Assembly (NCBI GenBank): GCA_017632155.1
Contig: JAGBRZ010000101.1
Location: 1 to 57,807, forward strand
Direction of reading: 5' to 3'
Source: Clostridia bacterium
Lineage (GTDB): Bacteria > Bacillota_A > Clostridia > Oscillospirales > CAG-272
DNA: 57,807 nt
Shown piece by piece: positions 33,785-42,274 of the stretch; position 1 is the stretch's first letter; every line of letters begins with the position of its first letter. Under the pieces are notes generated by a model that was given only the letters and a program-made list of their open reading frames with translations, was not told the origin of the DNA and made no database searches. A program made the position numbers and the translations under genes.

Positions 33785-34837
33785 ATGAAAAGTCACTATG
33801 ACATTGCCGTCATCGGCGGTGGGCCTGCAGGAGCAACTTTTGCGCGTGAGCTTGCAAAGTCCTGTCCCGAGAAAAGAATAGTTCTTATAGATGAAAAGCC
33901 GAGGACGGGATCGAAGGTCTGCGGCGGACTTCTTGCGCCCGATGCGCAGAAAGTGCTGGCGCAGTTTGATCTTGATCTTCCGAAAAGCATTCTTGCCGAC
34001 CCGCAGATCTTTGACGTCAAAACGATCGACCTCGCCTCCGGTATCACGCGGAACTATCAGCGACATTATCTGAATATGGATCGCGCGGCTTTCGATGAGT
34101 GGCTTCTTGAACTGATTCCCGAAAACGTTGATATAATTCGAGGCAGATGCACCAATATCGACGATCGAAAAATCACCGCTGATACAGAAAAAGGAAAATT
34201 TGAATTATCTGCCGATTACATTATCGGCGCGGACGGAGGCTCTTCGATAGTCAGACGCACGTTTTTTGATTCTCCGAGTAAGCTTTATATTTCGATCCAG
34301 GAACATTTCAAGGATGACGGTGGGGATATGCCGAGCTATTCCTGCATTTATGACCCCGAAACCTCGGATAGCTGTTCCTGGACCATCCGCAAGGACGGAT
34401 ACGTCATTTTCGGCGGTGCCTTTGACATCAAGGGTGGGCGCGAGGCGTATTTTAAACAGAAAGCAAGAGTTGAAGAGCACCTCGGGCACTCTTTTGGCGA
34501 GGCTGTGAAGATTGAAGCTTGTCTGTTGACAAGTCCGAGAAAGCAACAAGACTTTATTTTCGGCAAAGACGGTGTATTCCTCATCGGCGAAGCGGCGGGA
34601 CTCATCAGCGCAAGCTCTTTTGAAGGAATAAGCAGCGCATTCCTCAGTGGAAAATATCTTGCCGATGCTTTTGCATCTAAGAGCGATCCCGATAAAGTAC
34701 TTAAAACCTACAAGAAAAAGACAGCAAAATTACGTCTTAAACTCTTCTTCAAGATCCCAAAAATGAAAATCCTCTGCTCTCCTCTGCTCCGCAAGATCAT
34801 TATGAAAAGCGGGATTTGCAGTATAGAAAAATATTGA
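33785..34837 (+). CDS. FAD-dependent oxidoreductase, geranylgeranyl-reductase family
   Basis: The 350-residue flavoprotein has a GxGxxG-type FAD site (YDIAVIGGGPAGATFARELAK), the KVCGGLLAP loop typical of the geranylgeranyl reductase/CbrA group, YIIGADGGSSIVRR, and a GD-equivalent FLIGEAAGLISASSFEGISSA. It lacks a signal peptide. Family members reduce isoprenoid double bonds, but the substrate here is not evident. It is monocistronic, with a consensus promoter and a terminator shared with the convergent MBL gene. Confidence 0.88.
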   Translation: MKSHYDIAVIGGGPAGATFARELAKSCPEKRIVLIDEKPRTGSKVCGGLLAPDAQKVLAQFDLDLPKSILADPQIFDVKTIDLASGITRNYQRHYLNMDRAAFDEWLLELIPENVDIIRGRCTNIDDRKITADTEKGKFELSADYIIGADGGSSIVRRTFFDSPSKLYISIQEHFKDDGGDMPSYSCIYDPETSDSCSWTIRKDGYVIFGGAFDIKGGREAYFKQKARVEEHLGHSFGEAVKIEACLLTSPRKQQDFIFGKDGVFLIGEAAGLISASSFEGISSAFLSGKYLADAFASKSDPDKVLKTYKKKTAKLRLKLFFKIPKMKILCSPLLRKIIMKSGICSIEKY

Positions 34838-34838
34838 A

Positions 34839-34863
34839 AATAGCCGTCATTACGACGGCTATT
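34839..34863. terminator. Shared bidirectional terminator
   Basis: A 10-bp perfect stem (AATAGCCGTC/GACGGCTATT, loop ATTAC) lies between convergent genes. Confidence 0.82.
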
Positions 34864-34867
34864 ACTT

Positions 34868-35620
34868 TTATAAAACATCTTTAGCTATAGTTTCATCAAG
34901 CTTGACAAGGCAGGATTCGAGGAAGCGGGTCCATCCGGAGGGGTCGACAAAGTAATTTTCTCCGATCTCGCAAAGATCGAGCCATTTTTCATAGGTGTGG
35001 TTATTCCAGCTATGGTTACCGAGGAAGAGTTCAACCTTTTCTCCGAGGAGGCGGTTCACGGAATTGCGGTAATCCTCGCGGCAGCCTTCGTAATCGAACT
35101 TGCCTTGATGAAGCGTGTTGACGCCCGCTCCTCCGAACATTCCCGCGCGGACGACTTTGCCGTTCTCTTCAACGTTGAAGAAGAAAGAGATCGTACCCTT
35201 GGTGTGACCCGGAGTTTCGATGAAGTTTATTGTGGTATTGCCGAGAGTCAGCGTATCGCCCTCGGAAATGAGGATGTCTGCATCGAAATATCTCTTTGCC
35301 TTTTCATAATCCTCACGGCCTATCAAAGTCTTTGCGCCCGAAAGCTCGACCATTGCGCGAGTGGATTCGGTGTGATCCCAATGCCAATGGGAGTTGATTA
35401 TGTATTTTACGTCAGCGGGAGCAAAGCCGAGCTTTTGGAGCCCCGCAAGGATCACAGTCAGATTTGACGGCGCTCCCGTATCGATCATAATCAGACCTTC
35501 ACCGGTGTCGATGATATGCGACGATTCGGCATAAGTACCGACGAAGTATACGTTCCCGAACATTTTGAAGGGTTCTATTATACGTTCACTCTTGGGAGGT
35601 AATTCGCGTTTGGTCATCAT
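34868..35620 (-). CDS. MBL-fold metallo-hydrolase
   Basis: The 250-residue protein has the metal motif NSHWHWDHTES, a second ligand in ETPGHTKG and a later histidine in FLGNHSWNNH. The FNVEENGKVVRAGMFGGAG stretch is common in MBL proteins close to subclass B3/quorum-lactonase types. No signal peptide is present. Its start overlaps the YgjV-like gene by four bases. The substrate cannot be named. Confidence 0.85.
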   Translation of the reverse strand: MMTKRELPPKSERIIEPFKMFGNVYFVGTYAESSHIIDTGEGLIMIDTGAPSNLTVILAGLQKLGFAPADVKYIINSHWHWDHTESTRAMVELSGAKTLIGREDYEKAKRYFDADILISEGDTLTLGNTTINFIETPGHTKGTISFFFNVEENGKVVRAGMFGGAGVNTLHQGKFDYEGCREDYRNSVNRLLGEKVELFLGNHSWNNHTYEKWLDLCEIGENYFVDPSGWTRFLESCLVKLDETIAKDVL

Positions 35621-36150
35621 TTTGTCTTCTCCTTTTTCATCTTAACAAAAGCAATAATTCCTATGATCGACGCAACGATTGCAACGCTTTCGTTGATGAT
35701 TCCGCCGATAGTGGGATTGGGAATGCAGAAATTATAGATCAAAATCATCGAGGACGTGCATATAACGCTCTTGCGGAGAAGCTGTGCGTCACCGAACGAC
35801 ATAAAGATCGTGTTCGCCGCAAGCGCAAGGATGACAAGAAGCGAGATAGGTCCTTCCCAAGAAAGGAAACCGAGTCCGCCCATTATTGCGGCAAGAATGC
35901 AAGCCGAAATCATATTCATCCTTGATTTTGAATCTTGGAAGAAGAAGGCTACGTTTCGGATAATGCAAACGATATTGAGTGCGAAACCCGATGAAGCGCC
36001 GAGAAGAAGATATGAAAGGCAAGTGGTGAGTGTGGCAGCCGTCTGCAGAATGAGCAGCTTTTTCTTCGAATTTACTTGATATGATACAAAAGTTATTATC
36101 GGCGCAATAAAGCCGAGGATCTGTCCAATAAGTATTTTAGGTTCCATCAT
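35617..36150 (-). CDS. YgjV family inner-membrane protein
   Basis: About five or six hydrophobic segments make up this 177-residue protein (ILGFIAPIITFVSYQVNSKKKLLILQTAATLTTCLSYLLLG is the family-typical start, followed by AACILAAIMGGLGFL-like helices). YgjV proteins are of unknown function. The start lies in ATGATGG that overlaps the stop codon of the upstream lipoprotein gene; the second ATG (36147) is equally possible. The next gene overlaps by four bases, so the three genes form one operon. Confidence 0.82.
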   Translation of the reverse strand: MMEPKILIGQILGFIAPIITFVSYQVNSKKKLLILQTAATLTTCLSYLLLGASSGFALNIVCIIRNVAFFFQDSKSRMNMISACILAAIMGGLGFLSWEGPISLLVILALAANTIFMSFGDAQLLRKSVICTSSMILIYNFCIPNPTIGGIINESVAIVASIIGIIAFVKMKKEKTK

Positions 36151-37508
36151 TCCCACCATTTCTTATAAAGGAGTGCTATACGGAATACGGCATCGGATTT
36201 GTTGCATCCCATAATAAAGCTGTTACCGTCACGGTAAATGTTTTCGGGTTCGCCGTCTACATTATAAAAAGGTACTGCGGCGATAAACTTGCCGTCGAGA
36301 GTATTGATCGTGATCGTCTGGTATCTTGCGCCGGATTTCCAGCGGGGATCAAAAATGTATTTGCCGTCGCAGTAGAATCCCTGCGTTGTAAGCTCCTTAT
36401 AGCCGTCCGTTGTGCTCTTTATCGTGTTGAAATTCTCATCGGTCAGATGGAAAGTATAGCTTGTTGCAAAGAGATACTGATTTGTTTCGGGCAAGTAGCA
36501 AACACCTCTGTTTGACGTGGGGCAGGTTACGTATTCGATAAACTCGAGCGTGTCGGGATTGACAAAAACAAGGCCCTTGTAGTTATCTGATGCCGAGCAG
36601 AAAGAAATGACAAGGCGGTGATTCTTTGAATCATACGTAATGTCATTTGTGTGACCCGAGGGCATAGGCTTGGATTTAGCAACAAGCTCCCAGGTTTCCT
36701 TGTCAAACTTATAGATCATTCCCGTTTCGGGGGTTGTGGACTTATTGATCATTGCATAGTAAGCATATTTACCGTCGCTTCCGCCGCCCTGGAGGACATC
36801 GCAGCCATTGTAAGTTGGAACATCGGCAAGCTTTTCAATGCTGTAAAACGCCATTTCTCTTCCCGACGTCATTACTTCCTCGGGGGAAATATAACCGTTT
36901 TCGGTCTTTTCGAAATATTCGAAGCCATCCTCAAGCTTGATCTGCGGATTGCCCGATTCGTCTTTGGTAACGAAATTTTCAAGAAGGTGATCGAGCCCCT
37001 TATAAAGCATATCGAATGTTGTACCGTCCACCGCGATCTTGTTGCCGCGAACGATAATGCCGAAGCCGTGTGAACCGAGGATTTCAAGCTTTGAACTCAG
37101 CTCAACGCTTGCTTCGCGGACGGTGTCGCCAACGAGGATCTCGATATTATCGTCGACAGACTGACCGGGCGTAACAAAGTCGGTTCGAATCGAGAAGGTT
37201 GCGCCCAAGCGCTTGTTTATCTCCTTGTGGAATGCAGTACAGAGGTCAAGCTGGGTTGTAAGCTTTTGAATGCTATCCGATCTTACAACGCTTACCGCCC
37301 CCGAGCTTGCGGCATTTACGGTAAGATAAACCTTAGGTGCGGGTTCAGTTTCCTCAACGGTAGTTTCCACCTGAACAGGAGCTTCGGTGGAAAGAGGTTC
37401 TGTGGTTATCGGCTCCTCTTTGCCCGTATCGGCACAAGCGGCAAAGGCAGAAAGAAGAGTGATCAAAGCAAGAAAACAAGCGGTGAAACGCTTAATTGTC
37501 GATTTCAT
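36147..37508 (-). CDS. Secreted lipoprotein with beta-propeller-like C-terminal half
   Basis: The 453-residue protein has a lipoprotein signal (FAAC, cysteine 25) and a Thr/Pro/Glu-rich linker. An alpha/beta region (about 70-190) contains DNIEILVGDTVREASVELSSKL and GFGIIVRGNKIAVDGTTFDMLYKGLDHLLE. It recalls the small N-terminal domain found in front of some secreted glycosidases. The rest has repeated short strands (SDGKYAYYAMINK, GLVFVNPDTLEFIEYV, CDGKYIFDPRW, DGKFIAAVPFYN) suggesting a propeller. No catalytic motif is clear. The start follows GGAGG; a 42-codon in-frame extension lacks one. Confidence 0.75.
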   Translation of the reverse strand: MKSTIKRFTACFLALITLLSAFAACADTGKEEPITTEPLSTEAPVQVETTVEETEPAPKVYLTVNAASSGAVSVVRSDSIQKLTTQLDLCTAFHKEINKRLGATFSIRTDFVTPGQSVDDNIEILVGDTVREASVELSSKLEILGSHGFGIIVRGNKIAVDGTTFDMLYKGLDHLLENFVTKDESGNPQIKLEDGFEYFEKTENGYISPEEVMTSGREMAFYSIEKLADVPTYNGCDVLQGGGSDGKYAYYAMINKSTTPETGMIYKFDKETWELVAKSKPMPSGHTNDITYDSKNHRLVISFCSASDNYKGLVFVNPDTLEFIEYVTCPTSNRGVCYLPETNQYLFATSYTFHLTDENFNTIKSTTDGYKELTTQGFYCDGKYIFDPRWKSGARYQTITINTLDGKFIAAVPFYNVDGEPENIYRDGNSFIMGCNKSDAVFRIALLYKKWWE

Positions 37509-37535
37509 AGTGCCTCCAAATTTTGTATTTAAGTA

Positions 37536-37564
37536 ATTATACAATATTTGCGCCGAATTGTCAA
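37536..37564 (-). promoter_or_regulatory. Sigma-A promoter of the lipoprotein-YgjV-MBL operon
   Basis: TTGACA (37559-37564) and TATAAT (37536-37541) are 17 bp apart. Confidence 0.85.
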
Positions 37565-37586
37565 GACAGAGATTGCGGGCAAAGGA

Positions 37587-37615
37587 TTGACAAATCCACC
37601 GTAATGTGATATAAT
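37587..37615 (+). promoter_or_regulatory. Sigma-A promoter of pnuC
   Basis: TTGACA (37587-37592) and TATAAT (37610-37615) are 17 bp apart. Confidence 0.88.
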
Positions 37616-37626
37616 AACAAAAAATA

Positions 37627-37700
37627 TCTGCCACCGGGTAGAAAAAGCATTCGAATACATCGTTAGGTCTTTGAAGATGTATGTCGAATGCTTATTTTTT
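37627..37700 (+). promoter_or_regulatory. Attenuator-like structured leader of pnuC
   Basis: A small stem (37627-37632 with 37637-37642) is followed by a 17-bp stem with one bulge (37645-37661 with 37676-37693) and a 14-base loop. That stem ends in TTTTTT (37695-37700), immediately before the GGAGG ribosome site. This is the form of a transcription attenuator sitting at the start of the gene. I do not recognise the short upstream part as a known aptamer; it does not look like NAD+-II, preQ1 or TPP. Confidence 0.6.
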
Positions 37701-37709
37701 GGAGGAAAA

Positions 37710-38387
37710 ATGAAAATATTTAGATATTTCAGCAAATTCGAATGGGCTTTATGGGGGTCTTCTTTATTTCTGATAGCCGCCTTTTACTGTCTTTTTGACC
37801 GCTCAAATCCGCTGACTCTTATAGCTTCCCTTCTCGGCGCGACATCCTTGATCTTCTGCGCGAAGGGCAATCCCTTTGGGCAGGTACTGATGATAATTTT
37901 CAGCGTTATTTACGGAATTATTTCCTACTCCTTCGCCTATTACGGCGAGATGATAACTTATCTGTGTATGACCGGGCCGATGGCGGTCTTTGCGCTCGTA
38001 TCCTGGCTGAAAAACCCTTATAACGGCAACAAAGCCGAGGTGAAGGTCAACAGACTGAAAAAAGCCGAGATCGTGTTTATGATGATCCTTACGCTGATCG
38101 TGACGGCAATATTCTATTTCATTCTCAAATACTTCAATACCGCCAATCTCTTGCCGAGCACGATTTCCGTCACAACAAGTTTTATCGCAGTATATCTGAC
38201 CTTCCGCAGAAGCCCGTATTTCGCACTTGCTTATGCCGCAAACGACATCGTTCTCATTGCATTATGGGTGATAGCGACAATGGTAGATGTTTCTTACATT
38301 TCGGTGGTCGTTTGTTTCCTTACTTTCCTTGTGAACGACATTTATGGGTTTGTGAGTTGGAGGAAGATGGAGAAAAGGCAGAGATGA
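37710..38387 (+). CDS. pnuC: PnuC family vitamin/nicotinamide riboside transporter
   Basis: The 225-residue membrane protein has about seven transmembrane segments, beginning FSKFEWALWGSSLFLIAAFYCLF. It carries PnuC-type features: the N-terminal LLGATSLIFCAKGNPFGQVLMIIFSVIYG and the C-terminal LAYAANDIVLIALWVIA then NDIYGFVSWRKM. PnuC proteins facilitate uptake of nicotinamide riboside; relatives take thiamine or riboflavin. The ATG follows GGAGG directly after the attenuator. The vitamin cannot be chosen from the sequence alone. Confidence 0.88.
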   Translation: MKIFRYFSKFEWALWGSSLFLIAAFYCLFDRSNPLTLIASLLGATSLIFCAKGNPFGQVLMIIFSVIYGIISYSFAYYGEMITYLCMTGPMAVFALVSWLKNPYNGNKAEVKVNRLKKAEIVFMMILTLIVTAIFYFILKYFNTANLLPSTISVTTSFIAVYLTFRRSPYFALAYAANDIVLIALWVIATMVDVSYISVVVCFLTFLVNDIYGFVSWRKMEKRQR

Positions 38388-38393
38388 TAGAAG

Positions 38394-38423
38394 AAAGCAC
38401 TCGAGGTAGAAATCGAGTGCTTT
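38394..38423. terminator. Shared bidirectional terminator
   Basis: An 11-bp perfect stem (AAAGCACTCGA/TCGAGTGCTTT) with an 8-base loop lies between convergent genes. Confidence 0.85.
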
Positions 38424-38432
38424 GTTTGTTAT

Positions 38433-39320
38433 TTATATACGAGATAACGTTTTTGTACCGCGGATCATCATAATAATAGAAAGATTGGTTTCCCAATACT
38501 TCTTACCCGCATCGTAGTCTGCTATTCTACCGTCAAATCTCTCGTTTACGATTTGCTTCATTTTTGACACTTCATCTTCGGTAAAATGTTCCGGCATAGT
38601 GTTCAATACCGATTCAATCGACTCGAGTGAACAATAGCGAATCGAATTTATCATATCATGTGCCATTTCAGCCTTGTATTTCGGGGCATCGGGAGTTAAA
38701 TCGACGGTAGCATAACCGGTTGATACATAATCGAAACCGTATTTTTGCAATGCAAGCGGGAGTTCCGCCTCGCTCATTGGATATTTGCATATCGAATAAT
38801 CATTTAGGGTATTATCAAATTGATTAACCTTGTTCTGAAACTCTTGTTCAAATTTGTTGTAGGTAAAACACTTCGGAGATATATTGATTCCTTTTCTGGA
38901 TGACAAAACTATACAAACACCGTTTGGCTTCAAAACTCTACGTTGCTCGCCGTAAAACTTTGATGGCTCAATATGTTCGCTTACTGTATTTGAAATAGTG
39001 ACATCAAAAGAATTATCATCAAACGGTAACGATGTGGCATCACCTTCCAAGAAATTGACACCGTGTACATTCTCTTTTGCATAGCAAATAAAATTACTGT
39101 CTCTATCGATTGCTGTAATCTCTGCTAACGGATACCATCTATGAAGAGCTTCAGCCAACGCACCGGGACCGCAACCTACCTCAAGTATCTTAATCGGCTT
39201 ATTCTCATCAAAATCGAAAAAGGACTTGTATTGTTCGCTGAATATATCGTCAAACCGCAGTTTTCTACTTGAGTATAGTGTTTTTATGCCTTGTATGTAC
39301 TTTGACCATATCTCATTCAT
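38433..39320 (-). CDS. Class I SAM-dependent methyltransferase
   Basis: The 295-residue protein carries the SAM-binding motif ILEVGCGPGALAEALHRWYP, the acidic ITAIDRDSNF, GDATSLPFDDNSFDVTISNTVSEHI and RVLKPNGVCIVLSSRKG. It resembles the UbiE/Methyltransf_11 type. Its codon use is more AT-rich than its neighbours (many ATA, TTA, AAT, CAA-type codons), which hints at later acquisition. It is monocistronic, with its own TTGACA/TATAAT promoter. The substrate is unknown. Confidence 0.88.
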   Translation of the reverse strand: MNEIWSKYIQGIKTLYSSRKLRFDDIFSEQYKSFFDFDENKPIKILEVGCGPGALAEALHRWYPLAEITAIDRDSNFICYAKENVHGVNFLEGDATSLPFDDNSFDVTISNTVSEHIEPSKFYGEQRRVLKPNGVCIVLSSRKGINISPKCFTYNKFEQEFQNKVNQFDNTLNDYSICKYPMSEAELPLALQKYGFDYVSTGYATVDLTPDAPKYKAEMAHDMINSIRYCSLESIESVLNTMPEHFTEDEVSKMKQIVNERFDGRIADYDAGKKYWETNLSIIMMIRGTKTLSRI

Positions 39321-39350
39321 GTTATCACCTCTATTCTTATAAATTGATTA

Positions 39351-39379
39351 ATTATATCACATATATTACAAAATGTCAA
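39351..39379 (-). promoter_or_regulatory. Sigma-A promoter of the methyltransferase
   Basis: TTGACA (39374-39379) and TATAAT (39351-39356) are 17 bp apart. Confidence 0.88.
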
Positions 39380-39407
39380 TAAACGTATAGTTAACCCAAA
39401 ACGAACC

Positions 39408-39434
39408 AAAAGCCTCGGAACATCCGAGGCTTTT
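39408..39434 (-). terminator. Terminator of the nagA2-ROK operon
   Basis: A 12-bp perfect stem (AAAAGCCTCGGA/TCCGAGGCTTTT) with a 3-base loop lies downstream of the ROK gene. Confidence 0.85.
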
Positions 39435-39451
39435 GTAAGTTATTTGATTAT

Positions 39452-40834
39452 TCAAATCTTGGGAAGGCTTGCGGCTGCGATGGACTGGCCTACGCGGCGG
39501 CTGCTTTCGTCGGGGAGGTGAATTGTGATCTTTTCCGCAAGCTCGGGGAATTCCTCTGCAAGAGCCTTCTGTGCTGTCTTGTAAAGGATGCTTCCGCCTT
39601 CACCGGAGGATACACGTCCCATAAGAAGAACGTGCTTTATATCGTAGAATATAGCATAGTAAGCCACAGCGTAACCGAAATATGCGCCGATAGTTTCGTA
39701 GATCTTTGCAGCGCGCTCGTCGCCCTCTGCCATAAGCTTCTGAACAACTTTGAGCTTTTCTGCGGGGGATGCGCTTTCGTCAAGCTCGATTCCCGCTGCG
39801 GGAGCAAGCTTGATTACGGAATCCTGCGAGAAATACTTAACTCCGCAACCGTAGTCGCCGGACCATTCGTCTACCATTGCGTTCTTGTTGTAGTCAGCAG
39901 GAACGAATGCGAGCTCGTTGAGCCAGCCGGTGATATTGCCGTTTCCGTCAACGTATCCGCCTGCTTCGCTTGTGCCCATTGCAACACCGAGAACGTTGGT
40001 ATCGTCAAGATCCATTGCGCCCGCAAGAGCAGTAACGTCACCGTCATTGGCTACCTCGATCGGAACGCCACCAAGCTCCTTGGCAATGTCGGTATAGATG
40101 TTCTTAACTACCTTTTCGAATGCCTCGGGATTCTCGTTCTTTACCTTGAGGAAGAGCGAGGAGGTCATAATGCGGTTTCCGATGACAACGCCTGCGGTGG
40201 ATACGCCGATCGCGTCAACCTTCGGCATCTTGGAAGCGGCAGTCTTCATAGCCTCCATAATTCCGTCGTAGTGATACTTGGGGTCATTCTGAAGCTTGGG
40301 GAACCAAACAACTTCCTCGGAATATACGGCTTCACCCTCGACTACTGCACTTACCTTACGGTCACTTCCGCCTGCGTCAAAGCCGATGCGGCAACCGTCA
40401 AGATGACGGCCGACGGGGGATGCGGTCTCCTTTGCAACGGGAGCCTGATCGAAGGGAACGTGGATGACCTCAAAGGGAGCCTCGTAAACGCCGGACATAA
40501 AATCGTTGTCAAAAGCGCGGATGCCGCCCTCGGAGTAATCTGCCTTAATTTTATCGGCAATAACCTTGGAGCCTGCGATGATTATCTTATATCCGCCGCG
40601 GATCCAAAGAAGAGTTTTGACTATTCTTTCAACGAACTCGTGGTTCTCCTCATCGTGTCCTGTGCCATCCTTAAACACCTCGATGGTGAATACGGAGGTA
40701 AGACCGTCGTTTCTTTCAAGTCCGATGGTGAGCGGCTCTCCGCCCTCTGCCTTTACTGCAGCTTCAAAATCGCGGTATACAACCGACATCGGCATAAAGC
40801 CGGGATCGAGCGGTGCTAATACTTTAAGCTTCAT
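39452..40834 (-). CDS. ROK family sugar kinase-like protein with N-terminal extension
   Basis: At 460 residues this is far longer than the ~300 of a ROK kinase. The ROK part starts near residue 148 with the phosphate loop IGFDAGGSDRK, then AIGVSTAGVVIGNRIM, EVANDGDVTALAG and GVAMGTSEAGGYVDGNGNITGWLNEL. The usual ROK zinc motif CxCGxxGC is not present; only GDYGCGVKYF lies nearby. The first ~145 residues are an alpha/beta region I do not recognise. The start overlaps nagA2 by 11 bases, so an amino-sugar kinase role (GlcNAc or ManNAc) is a reasonable inference. Confidence 0.82.
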   Translation of the reverse strand: MKLKVLAPLDPGFMPMSVVYRDFEAAVKAEGGEPLTIGLERNDGLTSVFTIEVFKDGTGHDEENHEFVERIVKTLLWIRGGYKIIIAGSKVIADKIKADYSEGGIRAFDNDFMSGVYEAPFEVIHVPFDQAPVAKETASPVGRHLDGCRIGFDAGGSDRKVSAVVEGEAVYSEEVVWFPKLQNDPKYHYDGIMEAMKTAASKMPKVDAIGVSTAGVVIGNRIMTSSLFLKVKNENPEAFEKVVKNIYTDIAKELGGVPIEVANDGDVTALAGAMDLDDTNVLGVAMGTSEAGGYVDGNGNITGWLNELAFVPADYNKNAMVDEWSGDYGCGVKYFSQDSVIKLAPAAGIELDESASPAEKLKVVQKLMAEGDERAAKIYETIGAYFGYAVAYYAIFYDIKHVLLMGRVSSGEGGSILYKTAQKALAEEFPELAEKITIHLPDESSRRVGQSIAAASLPKI

Positions 40835-41975
40835 AGATCGTTTTACCTTTCTTTATGGTTCTGATTATATTGATATTTTCATCTGCGATAATGATATCCG
40901 CATCCTTGCCTGCCTCAAGCGAGCCGATACGGTCGTCACACTTGATCGCCTTTGCGGGGTTAAGAGATGCCATATTGAAGACCTCGTTTGCGGGAAGTGC
41001 GGTGTGATCGAGAACGTTCTTTACCGCGCTGTTGAGCTTCAGAACGCTTCCGGCAATTGTACCGTCGGCAAGTCTGCACTCGATTCCCTTGAGGAAGATG
41101 GGTTGTCCGCCAAGATCATATTCGCCGTCGGGCATTCCTCCCGCGCGGGTACAGTCGGTTATCAGCACCATCTTGTCGCCCTTGACCTTTGCAACTATCG
41201 AATAGAGTCCGGGATTGATATGGAAGGTATCTGCGATAACCTCGACCGAAACGTTATCCGATGCAAGCGCCGCACCGACAACGCCGGGATTTCTGTGTGC
41301 AAGCGCTGACATAGCGTTGAACAGGTGTGTAGCGTGATTAACACCGTCCTTTGCCGCGCTCATTGCTTCATCGAACGTAGCATCGGTGTGTCCCATAGAA
41401 ACCAGCACGTCGGATTCCGCCTCAAGCTTCTTGATGCAAGCGTGATCCTTGTCCATTTCGGGCGCAAGGGTGACCGATGTGATAATATCTGCATTTTCAA
41501 TTATGAAATCGGCATCCGGCTTAAGTATATTGGCTTCCGCCTGCGCGCCCTTTTTCGAAGGATTGATGAAGGGACCTTCGGCGTGAACGCCGAGTATTTC
41601 TGCACCGCCCCAAGTCTTGCTTTCCTCTTTGAGGGATCGAATCGCATTAAGCGCGGCAATTATCTCATCCTTAGAAACCGTCATAGTTGTGGGAAGGAAC
41701 GAGGTAACACCGTTCTGTGCCACACCGTAAGCCATCTTTTTGATTCCCTCGGGCTTTGCGTCGCAAGTGTCCTCACCGAGATATCCGTGAATATGAATAT
41801 CAATAAGACCGGGAGCAACGTAATTGCCCTTAGCATCAATGACGTTTGCATCTACGGGAAGCTCGTCAACAATACCGCAGATCTTTCCGTTATCGCTGTC
41901 AAAAGCAAGGGCTTTACCACAGACAACGGAATCCGGAAGAACTATTTTACCGTTAGTTATGTATGTCAGTGCCAT
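40824..41975 (-). CDS. nagA: N-acetylglucosamine-6-phosphate deacetylase, second copy
   Basis: The 383-residue enzyme has DIHIHGYLGED, the glutamate in HAEGPFINPSKKGAQ, SMGHTDATFDEA, NHATHLFNAMSALAHRNPG and the catalytic aspartate in LITDCTRAGGMPDGEY. It is only distantly like the copy at 4288-5442, so the two probably differ in origin or in regulation. It is translationally coupled to the ROK gene downstream. An AAGGAG site lies 9 bases before the ATG. Confidence 0.94.
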   Translation of the reverse strand: MALTYITNGKIVLPDSVVCGKALAFDSDNGKICGIVDELPVDANVIDAKGNYVAPGLIDIHIHGYLGEDTCDAKPEGIKKMAYGVAQNGVTSFLPTTMTVSKDEIIAALNAIRSLKEESKTWGGAEILGVHAEGPFINPSKKGAQAEANILKPDADFIIENADIITSVTLAPEMDKDHACIKKLEAESDVLVSMGHTDATFDEAMSAAKDGVNHATHLFNAMSALAHRNPGVVGAALASDNVSVEVIADTFHINPGLYSIVAKVKGDKMVLITDCTRAGGMPDGEYDLGGQPIFLKGIECRLADGTIAGSVLKLNSAVKNVLDHTALPANEVFNMASLNPAKAIKCDDRIGSLEAGKDADIIIADENINIIRTIKKGKTIYEA

Positions 41976-42013
41976 AGTATTTGACTCCTTACAAATATTT
42001 TCCTTACTTGCAT

Positions 42014-42058
42014 AGTATAACAGACATTGATGAACTGTTTTTGAACTGTTTTTGAACT
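42014..42058 (-). promoter_or_regulatory. nagA2 promoter with three 11-bp phased repeats
   Basis: An extended -10 (TGT next to TATACT, 42014-42022) has no good -35 hexamer. In its place TGAACTG (plus strand) occurs at 42031, 42042 and, as TGAACT, 42053, spaced exactly 11 bp, one DNA turn. This arrangement suggests an activator or a repressor binding along one face of the helix. Confidence 0.6.
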
Positions 42059-42141
42059 TTTGTGTCGTGTGCTTATTTCATAACATATTTATAATAAATT
42101 CTTGATAATAAAATATCAGTTCAGTGATTATGCGCCAATGA

Positions 42142-42189
42142 TTGCTATTGCAAGGGATAGCAAGGTGGTCGGCGTCTTTATAATTCATA
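42142..42189. repeat. Hairpin repeat, copy A
   Basis: TTGCTAT and ATAGCAA (42142-42148, 42157-42163) form a stem. The tail CAAGGTGGTCGGCGTCTTTA follows and matches the copy at 42275 closely. Confidence 0.5.
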
Positions 42190-42274
42190 CCAAGACAAAA
42201 GAAGGGACTTACGAACCCGCATTTGCGCGCTTTATTCGCCGGTCTAATTCAATACGGCGATCGCGCGCAAATTT

